Source of the DNA: Athripsodes cinereus
Taxonomy: Eukaryota; Arthropoda; Insecta; Trichoptera; Leptoceridae
Reading direction: 5' to 3'
Length of the DNA stretch: 64,000 nt
Assembly: GCA_947579605.1 (NCBI GenBank)
Contig: OX388317.1
Span: 22,401,384 to 22,465,383, forward strand
This document shows positions 11,421 through 21,893 of this stretch, piece after piece. A program made the position numbers and the translations under genes. Positions within the stretch are counted from its first letter, which is position 1. Each line of letters begins with the position of its first letter. Below the pieces are notes generated by a model that worked only from the letters and a program-made list of their open reading frames with translations, ran no database searches and was not told where the DNA came from.

Positions 11421-12094
11421 TATAAACATGCAAGTTGTGCTCTCCGTGGCAAGAATAAATAATACATTTGGGATAAGTGTCATCGCCGGATTGAAGACAC
11501 AAAATATTCGTAATATTTTTACAAATGTTTTCAAGAACTTACATATAAGAAAAAATACTTATATTTCTGTAAATAAGTTATGTACAAATGTTAATTTGTC
11601 AATCAGAGGTTAATTACATGAGGAAAACCGAGTTTGAAGCTAGTATCAAATGAAACCTTTTCTCCATCATCAAGAGTTTGTTGTCTGACCTTTTTCATTG
11701 GGTAAAGATGCCAGGTGACGAACCTCTAAAGCGTCCCTAAGTTTGAAATAAGCCCTAAAGGACGATTCTACTATATTTTGCTATAATATAAGTTATAATA
11801 GCATATAAAAATTTGTAGACTAAATTCATCTTCGAAAACATTTTATACCAACGAGTATATTACAGAGAAGTATAAGGAAAAAGATAATATACAGTAGGTA
11901 TAGAGATGAAGATGGATAAATCAATTTTGTTTAAATTGGATGAAGTTGGGGAAAACTAACAAAGTATGTAAAGATTGATCAATATGGCATTCCGATCTCT
12001 CTGCCAACCCCGCCATGGACCCGATGTGAGGGTATGGATGGATTAATATATTAATAACAATGTTTATTCAATTGAATTATACAAGAAAAAAAAT

Positions 12095-12260
12095 TAATAT
12101 TTTATTTATTTATTTATTCATTCTTTACTGTATATTGATAAAAAACAATTACATAAAATGGTATACATTCAAATTAAATACAATCAATATACAGAGGGCG
12201 AGTTTATCGCAAAGGCGCGATCTCTTCCAACTAACCCTAAAGTATTAACTTTAAAAAAAA
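12095..12260 (-). repeat. LINE 3' end, family B (copy 1)
   Basis: A TTTATTTATTTATTCATTC stretch opens the repeat on the plus strand, which is a (TAAA)n-like tail on the minus strand. It leads to CAGAGGGCGAGTTTATCGCA, which on the minus strand encodes a short Asp-Arg-Ala-Phe-Ala-Ile-Asn-Ser-Pro-Ser-Val ending. Related sequences lie at 26423-26588 (duplicate), about 3199 and 62115-62190 (plus strand). The last of these keeps the same peptide. Confidence 0.55.
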
Positions 12261-12958
12261 ATAAACATATGATGAAAATAAAAAAAACATACATACACAC
12301 ATACACACATATAAGGAGTAGGAGGATGTAAATTTCTGAAAGAGCGGGTTTTAGAAAGCGCGGACGTTCGAGAACTACGTAGCTTGATCACATGCATCAA
12401 ATTATCAGGAACGGCTATTAAAATATACACATTATTATATGTATGCTTCGTACAAAGAAATATTGTTAATATAAATCTACGGGTACATAATATAGTAATT
12501 TATTAATAGGTTCAGCCATAGGGGACGTTTGTGGATTTTCCATGTTGAAATATCTGTATGATATAAAATCTACATAGAAACTTGCGTACGAACTAAATAC
12601 AATACTTACCATACATAAATGTATATTGGGAGTAGTAATAATAAATTATACTCGTGGTCCAGTGACCTTTTCAACTAGAAATATACGTATATTAAATGTT
12701 TTAGTTCTTCTACTAACTATGTAAGTACATAGCTAATACAAAATATTGAAACATCATCACCATCAGGCCGTTTCCCTTTCAGGAAAGGAACGAGCGCCAC
12801 TTGTGTTTATTTTATGTTACAGCATTGACAAATAGTTTTGCGCGTGACTGATTATAGGTTGGTTTGGGTTAGAGCTGGTGTAATTTTATGCTACAGTGTT
12901 GTGCACGAAAAATACAACTTATTAATTTTGTGCTTATAAAATCGAACGAAACTAGATC

Positions 12959-13168
12959 NNNNNNNNNNNNNNNNNNNNNNNNNNNNNNNNNNNNNNNNNN
13001 NNNNNNNNNNNNNNNNNNNNNNNNNNNNNNNNNNNNNNNNNNNNNNNNNNNNNNNNNNNNNNNNNNNNNNNNNNNNNNNNNNNNNNNNNNNNNNNNNNNN
13101 NNNNNNNNNNNNNNNNNNNNNNNNNNNNNNNNNNNNNNNNNNNNNNNNNNNNNNNNNNTTTTGTTTTG
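12959..13168. other. Assembly gap, 210 N
   Basis: An unbroken run of N separates copy 1 and copy 2 of the duplicated region. Any ORF read through it is meaningless. Confidence 0.99.
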
Positions 13169-13405
13169 ACGCCGTTTAACAGTCCCTAGTCCGTCTCAAG
13201 GGCGCCGGTGAAGAGTGCAGTTTTCAATTTGCCTCTGAAACTGGTGACAGTCTGATTGTCTCTCAATGGCTACGGTAAGCGATTGCACGTAACGGGTTCA
13301 ACAACACCAAAAGCCCTCTCACAGAAGTAAGACTTACCGGCTGTATTGGGCTCAGACAAAAATTGACAATAGTGCTAATGCCGGCCAAGATTCACAAGAA
13401 ACTAT
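13169..13405 (-). repeat. 5'-truncated LINE tail (copy 2)
   Basis: Same LINE end as at 2357-2790: minus-strand WNRLP-like coding end, stop and short 3' UTR. It lacks the 131-bp internal duplication of copy 1, and a few codons differ. Its (ATC)n tail would lie in the gap. Confidence 0.7.
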
Positions 13406-13482
13406 CAGCTAATCATAAATACTAATAATATCTATGTATCTTAACCATTACATGGTCTGACAAAAATTAGGTGGCCAGTAAA

Positions 13483-13761
13483 CTAATTTTGCAAGTAAAA
13501 AATTATCACAATATTGTATTCCAAGAAAAATGGACTCAGCATCCTTTCCAACAGGCCAATAGGAATGCTTTCACGTGTTATGAACACTGAATATGTGAAT
13601 GTTTGAATAAAATCGCTATATAAATATAATTCTTCACCCGTTATGTTCCTTATCTCGTCGTACATTTCCTTCACTTCTTCAAAATCATGATGAGAAGTTA
13701 GAATTATTATCAATGGTTTAGGATTGCTATTTTTTGATAAGACTATCACAAAAATTGGCAT
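13483..13761 (-). CDS. Uncharacterised 92-residue ORF, possibly a captured exon
   Basis: A minus-strand frame from ATG at 13761 to TAG at 13483. It starts Met-Pro-Ile-Phe-Val-Ile-Val, contains an acidic stretch (HDFEEVKEMYDEIR, about residues 25-38) and ends in a hydrophobic segment. The composition is more protein-like than the surrounding AT-rich frames, but I do not recognise a family. The start is uncertain: GTGATAG just inside could be a splice acceptor. The allelic copy at 2839-3117 carries a stop, so selection on it is doubtful. It may be a relic of a repeat or of a host exon. Confidence 0.3.
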   Translation of the reverse strand: MPIFVIVLSKNSNPKPLIIILTSHHDFEEVKEMYDEIRNITGEELYLYSDFIQTFTYSVFITRESIPIGLLERMLSPFFLEYNIVIIFYLQN

Positions 13762-14206
13762 GTAAGTATTTTTTTTTATTTTTATTCTTTACTGAGCATT
13801 GATTACAAGCAATTTTTCACAAAAAAATATTTAGAATAAATTAATCAATAAACAGAGGGCGAGTATATCACAGATGCAGCATTTCTTCCAACTCAATTTC
13901 TTTCATCTTTTCCCAGCAATTAAAAATTAAATCAAAGTGTATATTACTGCAGCTTTGAGATGAAAATATTAAACTTTACTCTGGTTTACAGCTATTTTTA
14001 AACCAATTTTAATACTTTCATAAGTATGCCCTATTTTTTTCTATTTTCAGACCAATTTATTGAGAACTTACTAATTGGAAAGAAATTTTCTCGAAGTGAA
14101 GCGATTTTCTGCCAATTGAATTACACGTTTATACTAGATTATTAATGTTTGATATGTATATAATTTAATCACTTTATGGCCTTTAAAATAGAATGGATAA
14201 TATGTT

Positions 14207-14651
14207 TATATTGATCTAAGCGTGAGGAAGAATCTCACTATAGCCTTTGTGTGGAGCATTTTGTTATATGGGTGCGAGACGTGGACCATCAGCAAGAGGG
14301 AAAGCGGAAGGTTAGCGGCATTTGAAGATTCATTGGTCGGAACACGTCGAAAACGAAGAAGTGTTAACCAGGGTTGGCGAAAAAAGGCAACCCCTCAAAA
14401 GAATCTGCCAACAACGAGCTAATTGGATTGGCCACAACATCAGGCACCCAGGACTGCTCATCGCAATCGCAGAGGGCAGGACCGAAGGCACAAATGGCAG
14501 AGGTCGACCGAGAGACGCCTATATGGACCAACTGAAGAGGGACATGAGCTGTGGCTCATATATGGAGTTGAAGAGACTAGCTGAGAATAGGGAGGAGTGG
14601 AGAAATAAGTCAAAGTCAAATCCAATGGATTGTAACTCATTATACATACAT
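14207..14651 (+). mobile_element. 5'-truncated RTE-like LINE fragment (copy 2 only)
   Basis: Encodes the last part of a LINE reverse transcriptase: a LLYGCETWT motif, then (after a frameshift near 14325) ITNEEVL-like, NWIGH, a GRGRPR motif and a final ELKRLAENREEWR segment. The element is flanked by ATAATATGTT (14197-14206 and 14652-14661) and ends in a CATACATAT tail. Copy 1 has no insert at the matching place (about 3535-3555). Frameshifted and truncated, so dead. Confidence 0.8.
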
Positions 14652-15216
14652 ATAATATGTTAATTGTGAAGAAATCTTACAGGTTATCAAAATAGTTGAG
14701 AACTAATACTAATTGAACTTTCATAGTATTTACACCAAAATAATCAAATCTTCAATAAAAATAATCATATAATAAATGTTACTATAAAAAAAAACATGCA
14801 CACGAATTGCCTGGAGCCAATTTCTTTCAGCAAACTTGTATAAAAATCTGATAATTATTGGTTTTTATGAACAGAGAATCATCCTCATAAGTTTGACTAA
14901 TGATAAATCACACATTTTTTAAATCACAGAAAGATACTTTTTTATGAATTATACATAAATAACTTTCACGCATAGCATCCGTCCACATCGATCCATTGCT
15001 TAATGCAATGCTCCGCAACGTTTTCTCATTTGCGACACAATAAAATTCTTCCCAGAACTCCGCGGCACACCAAAATTCTTCCTATAAATCCGCGGTACTA
15101 CAAAAACTTTAATATGTAGGTGTTAAATTCGGTGTAAGGAGTCGGTCGGTAGATGGCGCTGGTAGTAGCTGCCTGAAACCTCTGACGTCTCATTTTTCAA
15201 AATTAAATATTATTAT

Positions 15217-15399
15217 TTTTTTTTTTTAAAAAAAGATATATCTGGGTTTTGTTATAAACCCAAATACAACCTTATACACCTTTCACAGTAAGCTAAAAGC
15301 TTGCGTCGTGAAAGGGGAGTTTGCCGGCACCTGGGATCGAACCTCGGACCCCTTGTTCACGAGGCCGAGGCTCTACCTCCAGGCTACCGACGAACCCCG
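15217..15399 (-). mobile_element. tRNA-derived SINE, family S1 (copy 2 only)
   Basis: On the minus strand the head has an A-box-like GGTAGCCTGGAGGTAGAG and a B-box GAGGTTCGATCCC, followed by a body containing GCCGGCAAACTCCCCTTTCA. It ends in TTTGGGTTTATAACAAAACC and a poly-T/poly-A end. Copy 1 has the uninterrupted site (ATTATTATCTTATAATTG near 4110-4128). Related copies: 29411-29590, 55950-56128, 56255-56430. Confidence 0.8.
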
Positions 15400-15662
15400 A
15401 ATTATCTTATAATTGTTCAAATTAACAAAATTTTAATACTTTTTTTTAGTTTCAATTGTTTTATAAAGTTAAATTTTTGGGTGTTATTATTTTTAAAATA
15501 GTTAAAAATTTCAAATTTAAAAATGTGAATTATTGAATAATATTTGTGACAATTAATTATACCTTCAATTGGAACTCAGATAAAATTCTCGCATTTTAAT
15601 CAAATTTGTGACAATCACAATTGTGTTTTCAAAATTTTATAATAGTTAAATAAAAATAATAG

Positions 15663-15735
15663 GCGCCCTTGAGACGGTCTAGGGACTGTTAAACGGCGTC
15701 AAAACAAAATCATCCATAATCATCATCATCAAATT
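15663..15735 (+). repeat. Very short LINE 3' tail (copy 2)
   Basis: Counterpart of 4612-4683: starts GGCGCCCTTGAGACGG and runs to a CATAATCATCATCATC tail, inside the hAT element. Confidence 0.6.
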
Positions 15736-16346
15736 GATACACAAATTTTAAAATAATTTTTATACAATAATTATTTAATAATAATTATTTTTTAGTATAA
15801 TAATAATTACTCTATACAATAATTTCAAAAATAATTTGTCATATTTTTTTTTTTTTTTTTTTTACCAATGACACACCTCAGATAATACATGCAAGTTGAA
15901 ACAATTTACAAGAGACAAATAATATAACCAATGCATTACCCTATTTAAAAGTGCGTACAATTTTCACTAATCACAATATCTTAAGCCCATAAGGTTGTCA
16001 TCTATAATAAAATTAATTTAATTTATAAAATAAGAAAAAAACAGTAGTAATATAAACAAACAACACTAAAAAATTTAGAGTCATTACAAATCCACAATTA
16101 AAATTGAATAATTAGAAAAACTGAAATGTTATTTAATGAAAGAATAGATCAATCAAAAAATAATTAAAAAATCTTTAAATAAGAAAAGTAAAAAGATTAG
16201 AAATACAAAGTAAAAAATTTAAAAAGAATTAAAAAATCTTAAACTTAAAAATCCTTACACTAACAACCCTGACAAACAGCAAGAGAATGGAAAGCGGAAA
16301 AAATCATTGGGATAAGTGGAACACCATCAAATAAGTAGGTAGTCAA

Positions 16347-19283
16347 TTATATACTGTTCAAGATCTGCAAAACAGATATTTTAAAGCCACGAGGATTACT
16401 CGCAAACATGTCGACGTCACAAAATCTATCGTTGTAGTTGCTTAATATACGGTAGAGGGGGTTACGCAAACCAGCGTTAGTATGAGCTATACTTACGTTT
16501 AGAGGTCGGTTAGTTCTTCTTACTGAAGGTACGCGAAAACCGATCTTGGTCAATAGTTGAGGGACATCAACCTCTGATGTACATACCTTCCTCAAGATGC
16601 ACGCATCCATCAATTCACGGCGTTTTGAGAGCTCTAATAGGTTCCCACAGAATGCATCACCGTACCTTCGTCCACACATTCGTAGAAATTTACGCTGTAC
16701 ACGTTCAATTGCTAAGATATATTTATCATATAACGGGTTCCAAATTGTAGAACAATATTCAAGCCGTGTTCTGACGAGTGCGACATATAGTACTGTCATA
16801 GTCTTAGGATCTTTGAACTCTTTGGTTGTTCTTAAAATAAAACCCAATATTCTGTTACATTGTTCTGTGATATCCTCAACATGCGCCTCAAAATGAAGCC
16901 TGCTATCAAACGTAATGCCTAAGTCTCTTATTTTATCTAGTTGGATCAAAATTTTACCGTTAATAGTATATTTATGATTAATAATTTTTTTATTTTTCGT
17001 AAAAGAAATCGAATTACACTTTTTTAAATTTAACTCAAGCTTATTAACGACACAGTAATCATAGATCCTACCAAGATCCTCCTCCAGTTTCTCAGCATCC
17101 TCAATACAACGTATTTGCCGATATATCTTGAGGTCATCGGCAAAAAGCAGAAACTGGGAATGACGTATGCAGTCACCGATGTCATTAATAAATGTCGTAA
17201 ACAGCAATGGCCCCAATACTGAACCCTGAGGAACTCCGGACGTCACTGGAACATTATCAGAATTAAATCCGTTCATCGTCACGGACATCAATCTGTCGGT
17301 CAGATACGATTTCAACCATCTCAAAAGATTGCCATGAATACCATATTTGGAGAGCTTATTGAGTAGAATGGAATGGTCCACCTTATCAAAGGCTTTCTTA
17401 AAATCAGTATAGACAGAATCAACTTGTATTCGCTCATCCATGGAAGAAAACAAATACTCTGAGTACACCAACAGATTAGTGACCGTAGATCTACCTCCCA
17501 CAAACCCATGTTGCTCCTCTAGCAACCGCGGTCCCAAAAAATGCGCCAAACGATCTTTCACGACAGACTCGAAAACCTTTGATACAGGAGAAAGAATGGA
17601 TATAGGTCTGTAGTTACTCATATCGGACTTATCGCCCGTCTTATGTATGGGAGTAATATTGGCAGTTTTCCAGATTTTTGGAAAACATCCCTCTCTAACA
17701 CTCATATTGAAAATTATTTGTAAAGGTTTAGCTATGTGTGGCGCACATCTTCTTAGTACCAATGAAGATAATCCATCTGGACCTATGCCCTTATTAATAT
17801 CAAGATTTATCAATTTATCATAAACTTCAGAACACAAAAAGGTTAGACCGGGTAAGCAGGCTGAAGGTAAAGCGAGCGCATCATCAGTGATGTCGATGTC
17901 GTCATAAACTTTTTCATTGAAGACAGACTGAAAAAAAGAACAGAAAACACTTGCAATTTCTTTTGGATCACTTGAATGAACATCATTGAAGTGCATATTT
18001 CTGGGGTAACCGTTAGAAGTTTTCATATGGTTGATGTAAGAGAAAAAGGGCTTAATATTATTTTTAATTGATTTTTCTAAACTATCTAAATAAATTTTGC
18101 GATCCCCTTTATGTGCCTGTTTTAGTTTTGCTCTGTACGTAGAGAAAACAGCATAATCACACTGGTTATGAAACTTTTTCCACAGCCCCCAATATTTATT
18201 CCTCATCTTGGCCAATAAAACTGTAGGCTTCTTGTACCAATGTGGAAAGCCAGAAGATTTAGGAATTTTTTTGGGAGTGTAAGCATCAATAACTGAAAAT
18301 AATACCTCATAGAAAGTGTTCACAGCATCGTTAGTATTTCCTCCACTCAACAAGTCATTCCAATCAACAGTGGCAAGCCTTGAATTGATTTGGTCAAAAT
18401 TCGCCTTACGATAATTGTATTTGGCCTTACGATTAATACTTAGATGGGTTTCGTTCACAATAATAGGAATGTTAACCAATAGAGGAGGATGATGTCCATC
18501 CTCAGGCACCAACGGAAAGTCACATCTTTCAACATCGCAATTCAAATCCGATAGCACCAGATCCAAGATAGAATTATTTTTGTTCTTTATACAATTATAT
18601 TGTTCAACGTTCATGAAGCGTATTGCTTCCATGAGAAGACGCACATGGGGGCCACGCCGCGAACCCTGTATATCCGTCCGACCATCATCATCTTTAACCC
18701 ACTGAGCGTTTGGAATATTATAATCACCTATAATACACATGTGAATATTATTTCTATCCTCCATAAATGCATCAGATATTTTGTTAAAGTGTCGCTCATA
18801 CTCGCATATAGAAGTGCCTGGAGGAAAGTAAACCACCCCCAACACGAGACCACATTTCCCACGACCAGTATTGTCGTTTCTAGATACCAATGATAACGCA
18901 ACAAAAAGGTCCTCACCCAAGGTCTCCCACCTTGGCTCCCGCACACAATCAAAAATACGTGATACCGCCACAAGCACGCCTCCCCCGTCACGCTTGTTTG
19001 TAGCCTTGAGATCCCTGTCTCTGCGAAATATATTATAATCGTCGTTAAAAAGTTCACTATTCTGAACACTAGCGTTGAGCCATGTTTCCGTGAGGATTAC
19101 AATGTCATAACCTCCAACAATAATATTTGAGCAAAAAATGCCGGTCTTGCTTCTAAGCCCTTTATATATACCTTTAACGCGCCTATAATTAATGTGATGC
19201 AAGTCGTACAATAGTAGTGACACAACATGTCCGCACGCACCCACGTGTGGCTTATAAGATAATACACCAATAGAGCTGTTCAC
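16347..19283 (-). CDS. LINE ORF2: endonuclease and reverse transcriptase, 978 aa
   Basis: The retrotransposition enzyme: it nicks target DNA and reverse-transcribes the LINE RNA at the nick. The N-terminal part (about residues 30-275) is an APE-type endonuclease with the catalytic Glu in LTETW (E66), a GDYN motif (D187) and a C-terminal DGHHP in the place of the usual SDH. The first block reads VKGIYKGLRSKT where relatives have an Asn-Val-Arg-Gly-Leu pattern, so the Asn there may be lost. The central reverse transcriptase has GIGPDGL, NYRPISILSPVSKVFE, HGFVGGRSTVTNL, GVPQGSVLGPLLF and LLFADDL with catalytic Asp pair at about 716-717. The C-terminal part carries a LEYCSTIWNP motif. No frameshift or stop. 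Length is normal for the superfamily. The first ATG is used; the true start could be a little downstream. Confidence 0.9.
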   Translation of the reverse strand: MNSSIGVLSYKPHVGACGHVVSLLLYDLHHINYRRVKGIYKGLRSKTGIFCSNIIVGGYDIVILTETWLNASVQNSELFNDDYNIFRRDRDLKATNKRDGGGVLVAVSRIFDCVREPRWETLGEDLFVALSLVSRNDNTGRGKCGLVLGVVYFPPGTSICEYERHFNKISDAFMEDRNNIHMCIIGDYNIPNAQWVKDDDGRTDIQGSRRGPHVRLLMEAIRFMNVEQYNCIKNKNNSILDLVLSDLNCDVERCDFPLVPEDGHHPPLLVNIPIIVNETHLSINRKAKYNYRKANFDQINSRLATVDWNDLLSGGNTNDAVNTFYEVLFSVIDAYTPKKIPKSSGFPHWYKKPTVLLAKMRNKYWGLWKKFHNQCDYAVFSTYRAKLKQAHKGDRKIYLDSLEKSIKNNIKPFFSYINHMKTSNGYPRNMHFNDVHSSDPKEIASVFCSFFQSVFNEKVYDDIDITDDALALPSACLPGLTFLCSEVYDKLINLDINKGIGPDGLSSLVLRRCAPHIAKPLQIIFNMSVREGCFPKIWKTANITPIHKTGDKSDMSNYRPISILSPVSKVFESVVKDRLAHFLGPRLLEEQHGFVGGRSTVTNLLVYSEYLFSSMDERIQVDSVYTDFKKAFDKVDHSILLNKLSKYGIHGNLLRWLKSYLTDRLMSVTMNGFNSDNVPVTSGVPQGSVLGPLLFTTFINDIGDCIRHSQFLLFADDLKIYRQIRCIEDAEKLEEDLGRIYDYCVVNKLELNLKKCNSISFTKNKKIINHKYTINGKILIQLDKIRDLGITFDSRLHFEAHVEDITEQCNRILGFILRTTKEFKDPKTMTVLYVALVRTRLEYCSTIWNPLYDKYILAIERVQRKFLRMCGRRYGDAFCGNLLELSKRRELMDACILRKVCTSEVDVPQLLTKIGFRVPSVRRTNRPLNVSIAHTNAGLRNPLYRILSNYNDRFCDVDMFASNPRGFKISVLQILNSI

Positions 19284-19372
19284 ACACCAATGAAATGAGG
19301 GAAAAAGGAAAATAAGGGAACAGACAAATATTATAATAGGATTTACATTATTAAATGCAACAAAATCAGATT

Positions 19373-20365
19373 TTAAAAAATATTCTCCAGGTCTTTTAAC
19401 GATGTAATAGCAATAGCTGGTTCGTCCACGTCCTTTCGTACGTAAATTCTTGCGTTTTTCACCCAGGCAAACCTCCAGCCTACGGACTTTGACTTTAAGC
19501 GTGCTTCTCTGAATAGTAGTTTGTTCTTCAAGGTGAGATGCTCCGATACATAGATTTTTCGATCTCTGTCTGGTAGTCCAATGTCCTCTGTTAGCAGACT
19601 TCGCTTGGCTTTTGCTCCAGATAAAAAAGCGTCACGCATTTTTTGTTGTGTAAATTTAATAATTATATTTTTAGGACGGTTTTTAGAGGCGGTGCCATGC
19701 GATACTCGATGAGCTGCTACAATATCATTTTGAGTAATTGAAATTCCTATTTTGTTTGCTATTTTAGTCACTACATTCATGAGATTTTCACCCTTGTGTT
19801 CAGTGACATTTTGCACTTCGACATTGCAACGTCTTGCTCGTTGTTCTATATCATTGGCATTAATCTCCATCTCACGAGTATGTTTTTCTAGTGTATCTAA
19901 GCGAGATAAAACGTTTTTATGTTCATTTTTGAGCAGTTCATAGTCGACAATAATATCATTAAACTTTTTTGTGGTAACATCGAATTCTTCCATCTTTTTA
20001 ACGCAAAAACCAAGAGATTCAAAAAGTCCATTGTATTTTTCATCTAATTTATTCAGCAATGTATCAAATTTAAATGTAATATTTGTGATAAATGATTCGA
20101 TTTTGGAATTTATGTATTCGGTTAATTCTGTATTTAATATATTTTCGTTAGGTGAAGTTGACGAAAGCGGTTCCATAGAATCTTCGAGAAGATTTTTGTT
20201 TATGACTTTATTAGTTGACAAATTCTTATTAGGTGTTTCTATCTTCTTTGTCGATGGTGTGGGAAGAAGCGGAGATGAATATGAACTGGCAGTGTTTACG
20301 TTTTTGTTAATTGTTGGAAGTGGTAAATCGTCATGTTTCAGTAGTTTCTTCGTATTTTGTTTTTC
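19373..20365 (-). CDS. LINE ORF1, 5'-truncated (coiled coil plus FP-like domain)
   Basis: About 331 residues of ORF1 lie within the element. The open frame runs on through the 5' junction into flanking hAT DNA, so the upstream ATGs (to 20455) are chance fusions and the native start is missing. It has a Ser/Pro/Asn-rich N-terminal part, a long heptad-rich coiled coil (through about LDEKYNGLFESLG to VLSRLDTLEKHTREMEINAN) and then an RNA-binding-like domain with RARRCNVEVQNV, AAHRVSH, RPKNIIIKFTQQKMRD and a basic C-terminus. This layout resembles the ORF1 proteins of insect CR1-type LINEs that are related to the baculovirus FP family. No PHD finger is seen, which fits the truncation. Role: RNA-binding chaperone of the LINE RNP. 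Confidence 0.75.
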   Translation of the reverse strand, partial: EKQNTKKLLKHDDLPLPTINKNVNTASSYSSPLLPTPSTKKIETPNKNLSTNKVINKNLLEDSMEPLSSTSPNENILNTELTEYINSKIESFITNITFKFDTLLNKLDEKYNGLFESLGFCVKKMEEFDVTTKKFNDIIVDYELLKNEHKNVLSRLDTLEKHTREMEINANDIEQRARRCNVEVQNVTEHKGENLMNVVTKIANKIGISITQNDIVAAHRVSHGTASKNRPKNIIIKFTQQKMRDAFLSGAKAKRSLLTEDIGLPDRDRKIYVSEHLTLKNKLLFREARLKSKSVGWRFAWVKNARIYVRKDVDEPAIAITSLKDLENIF

Positions 20366-20481
20366 GTCATTGATTATTAAGTACATAATGATTAATTGTA
20401 AAATTTCAATTACATTATATTTGACCGCAGCACACCTGTACTCGGCTCGCGGCACACCGGTTGCGGAGCACTGGCTTAATG

Positions 20482-21798
20482 TACTAGAATGGGAATTTTG
20501 GGTTGAGATTGGGTTTTTAACAACCTCAAACTATCAATTACCTACAACATATCTACTCATTTTTTAAAAGTGGGAGTCGTATTTCATTTCTTAATAAATG
20601 GACAACGTTTTATTATCAGAGAAAGCACATTATTTTGAAAACCAAAATAATATAATCTACAGTATTATTTGACAAAGCAACAACTGAAATAGCTTTTAAA
20701 AAGTAATTTAAACAAACATAAACTTAACAAGCTTTTTATTAATCACATGAACAAGAACGTAAATAATAATAAAAATAATGTCTTATAAGTAAAGATCTTA
20801 CGAAATTGCTTTTTTCAAGTTATTTTTACAATCAAGAAAAAAGCTTCTTAAAGCACGAAGATTTATTAATATTATGTTATATAAAAATCTCAAAGAAAAC
20901 CTACATTCATTTTAGATAAACTAAAAAACTTTTTTTTAAATATAACCATCTTCAATTATTATTTGGAACAAATGTTCGAATTGGAAAATGAAAAATTGTG
21001 TTTTTTTTCTCGTTAGAGATTTATTTTCTTAATTCAGTTTAGCTCCTGGCAAAAAATATAAGAAGGATCTCTGGAGAATTAGATGACCAAAAATAAACTT
21101 AACTTATTGAAATTGATTTCACTTATATATTATTTAATATGTAGGTACCTACTTGATGTAGGTATTTTCATAAAGCATTCTATTGAATCACCAACAAAAT
21201 AAAATAAATGACGTCACATAATAATAATAATTTATAGTTATGTAGGATTCGAAAAGATGTAATATTTTATTGATTATGGTGACTTTTTTTATTAAACTTC
21301 ATATTGTTTTATGGAAATAGACAAACTGTTTTTGAGTTTTACTACATTTAAAAGAAGGAGTATTAACTTGGTTTTGACTTACAATGTCACTGTCATATTA
21401 TCATCTTCATCATCGTATGCAAGGGACCCTTGTGCATAGAGTTAACTAAGAGCTGTAGCTCTGCGTCTAAGTTATTAGTTCACTAGCTTTTCAAAACAAA
21501 AAATCATCCAAATACATGAGATAAAACTACATAATCTAATTGAAAAAATGAAGAAAGCGCTAACGACGAAAAAGTATTGAAAACCTCTTCCCGATGGAAA
21601 ACTTAGATGTTTGATACCCCACATGCCCATATTTAAGCACAAAAGTAAGCAGGTACCTATGTGGAAAAAAGTGGAAAAAATAGTGTAATATTGATTGTTA
21701 GAATACGTGGAAAGAATAAATGTTATGAGATATTGTTGTGTATAGAAAATGAAAAAAATCTGAGTCCAGAGTTAAGCCTTAGAGTTAAGAGTTAAGAC
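20482..21798. other. AT-rich sequence shared by both copies
   Basis: No gene recognised. Aligns with 4921-6260. Confidence 0.5.
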
Positions 21799-21893
21799 TT
21801 AGGCCTAGTATTTCGTACGTTCGATCGAAAGTACGATAGAGTAAGCCGCAATCCGACACCTACCATTGATCGCGTATATCAATCGTAGTTTAT

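Larger units (their letters stand above)
2385..12958. repeat. Large duplicated region, copy 1
   Basis: From TTTTGTTTTGACG at 2385 to ACTAGATC at 12958 this matches 13169-27288 in the same order and orientation, differing by scattered substitutions and by discrete insertions. It ends exactly at the run of N. By eye the shared parts look like a few percent divergence at most. Not measured. Confidence 0.9.
15843..20365 (-). mobile_element. CR1/Jockey-superfamily LINE, nearly complete
   Basis: A minus-strand non-LTR retrotransposon. The plus-strand left edge is a run of about 20 T (the poly-A tail), followed in element order (right to left) by ORF1, ORF2 and a 3' UTR of about 480 bp. The short TSD is GTCAT (15838-15842 and 20366-20370). 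The empty site is seen in copy 1 at about 4800-4815 (TTTGTCATTGATTAT). The 5' end cuts into ORF1, so the element is slightly 5'-truncated. Because ORF2 is fully open and the other copy lacks the insertion, this is likely a young insertion. Clade placement (CR1/Jockey superfamily, perhaps Daphne-like) is from ORF layout and motifs only. Confidence 0.85.
15006..20473. mobile_element. hAT element (copy 2) with nested SINE and LINE
   Basis: Same hAT element as 3899-4912. The 8-bp TSD GCTTAATG lies at 14998-15005 and 20474-20481, with ends CAATGCTCCGCAAC and (reverse complement) CAGTGCTCCGCAAC. It is about 5.5 kb here because a SINE (about 15217-15399) and a 4.5-kb LINE (15843-20365) jumped into it. 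The hAT DNA itself is about 0.8 kb and non-coding. Confidence 0.85.

Noticed and set aside
12888..13169. A 93-codon frame.
   Set aside because: Most of it is the run of N.
15301..15501. A 66-codon frame starting in the SINE.
   Set aside because: It reads the SINE on the wrong strand and runs on into hAT DNA.
15843..20365. An endogenous viral element, because ORF1 resembles the baculovirus FP family.
   Set aside because: The FP-like domain is a known part of insect LINE ORF1 proteins, and the poly-A end, TSD and adjacent ORF2 show a retrotransposon.
19971..20567. A 198-codon plus-strand frame.
   Set aside because: It is the opposite strand of LINE ORF1 and flanking hAT DNA; no domain of its own.
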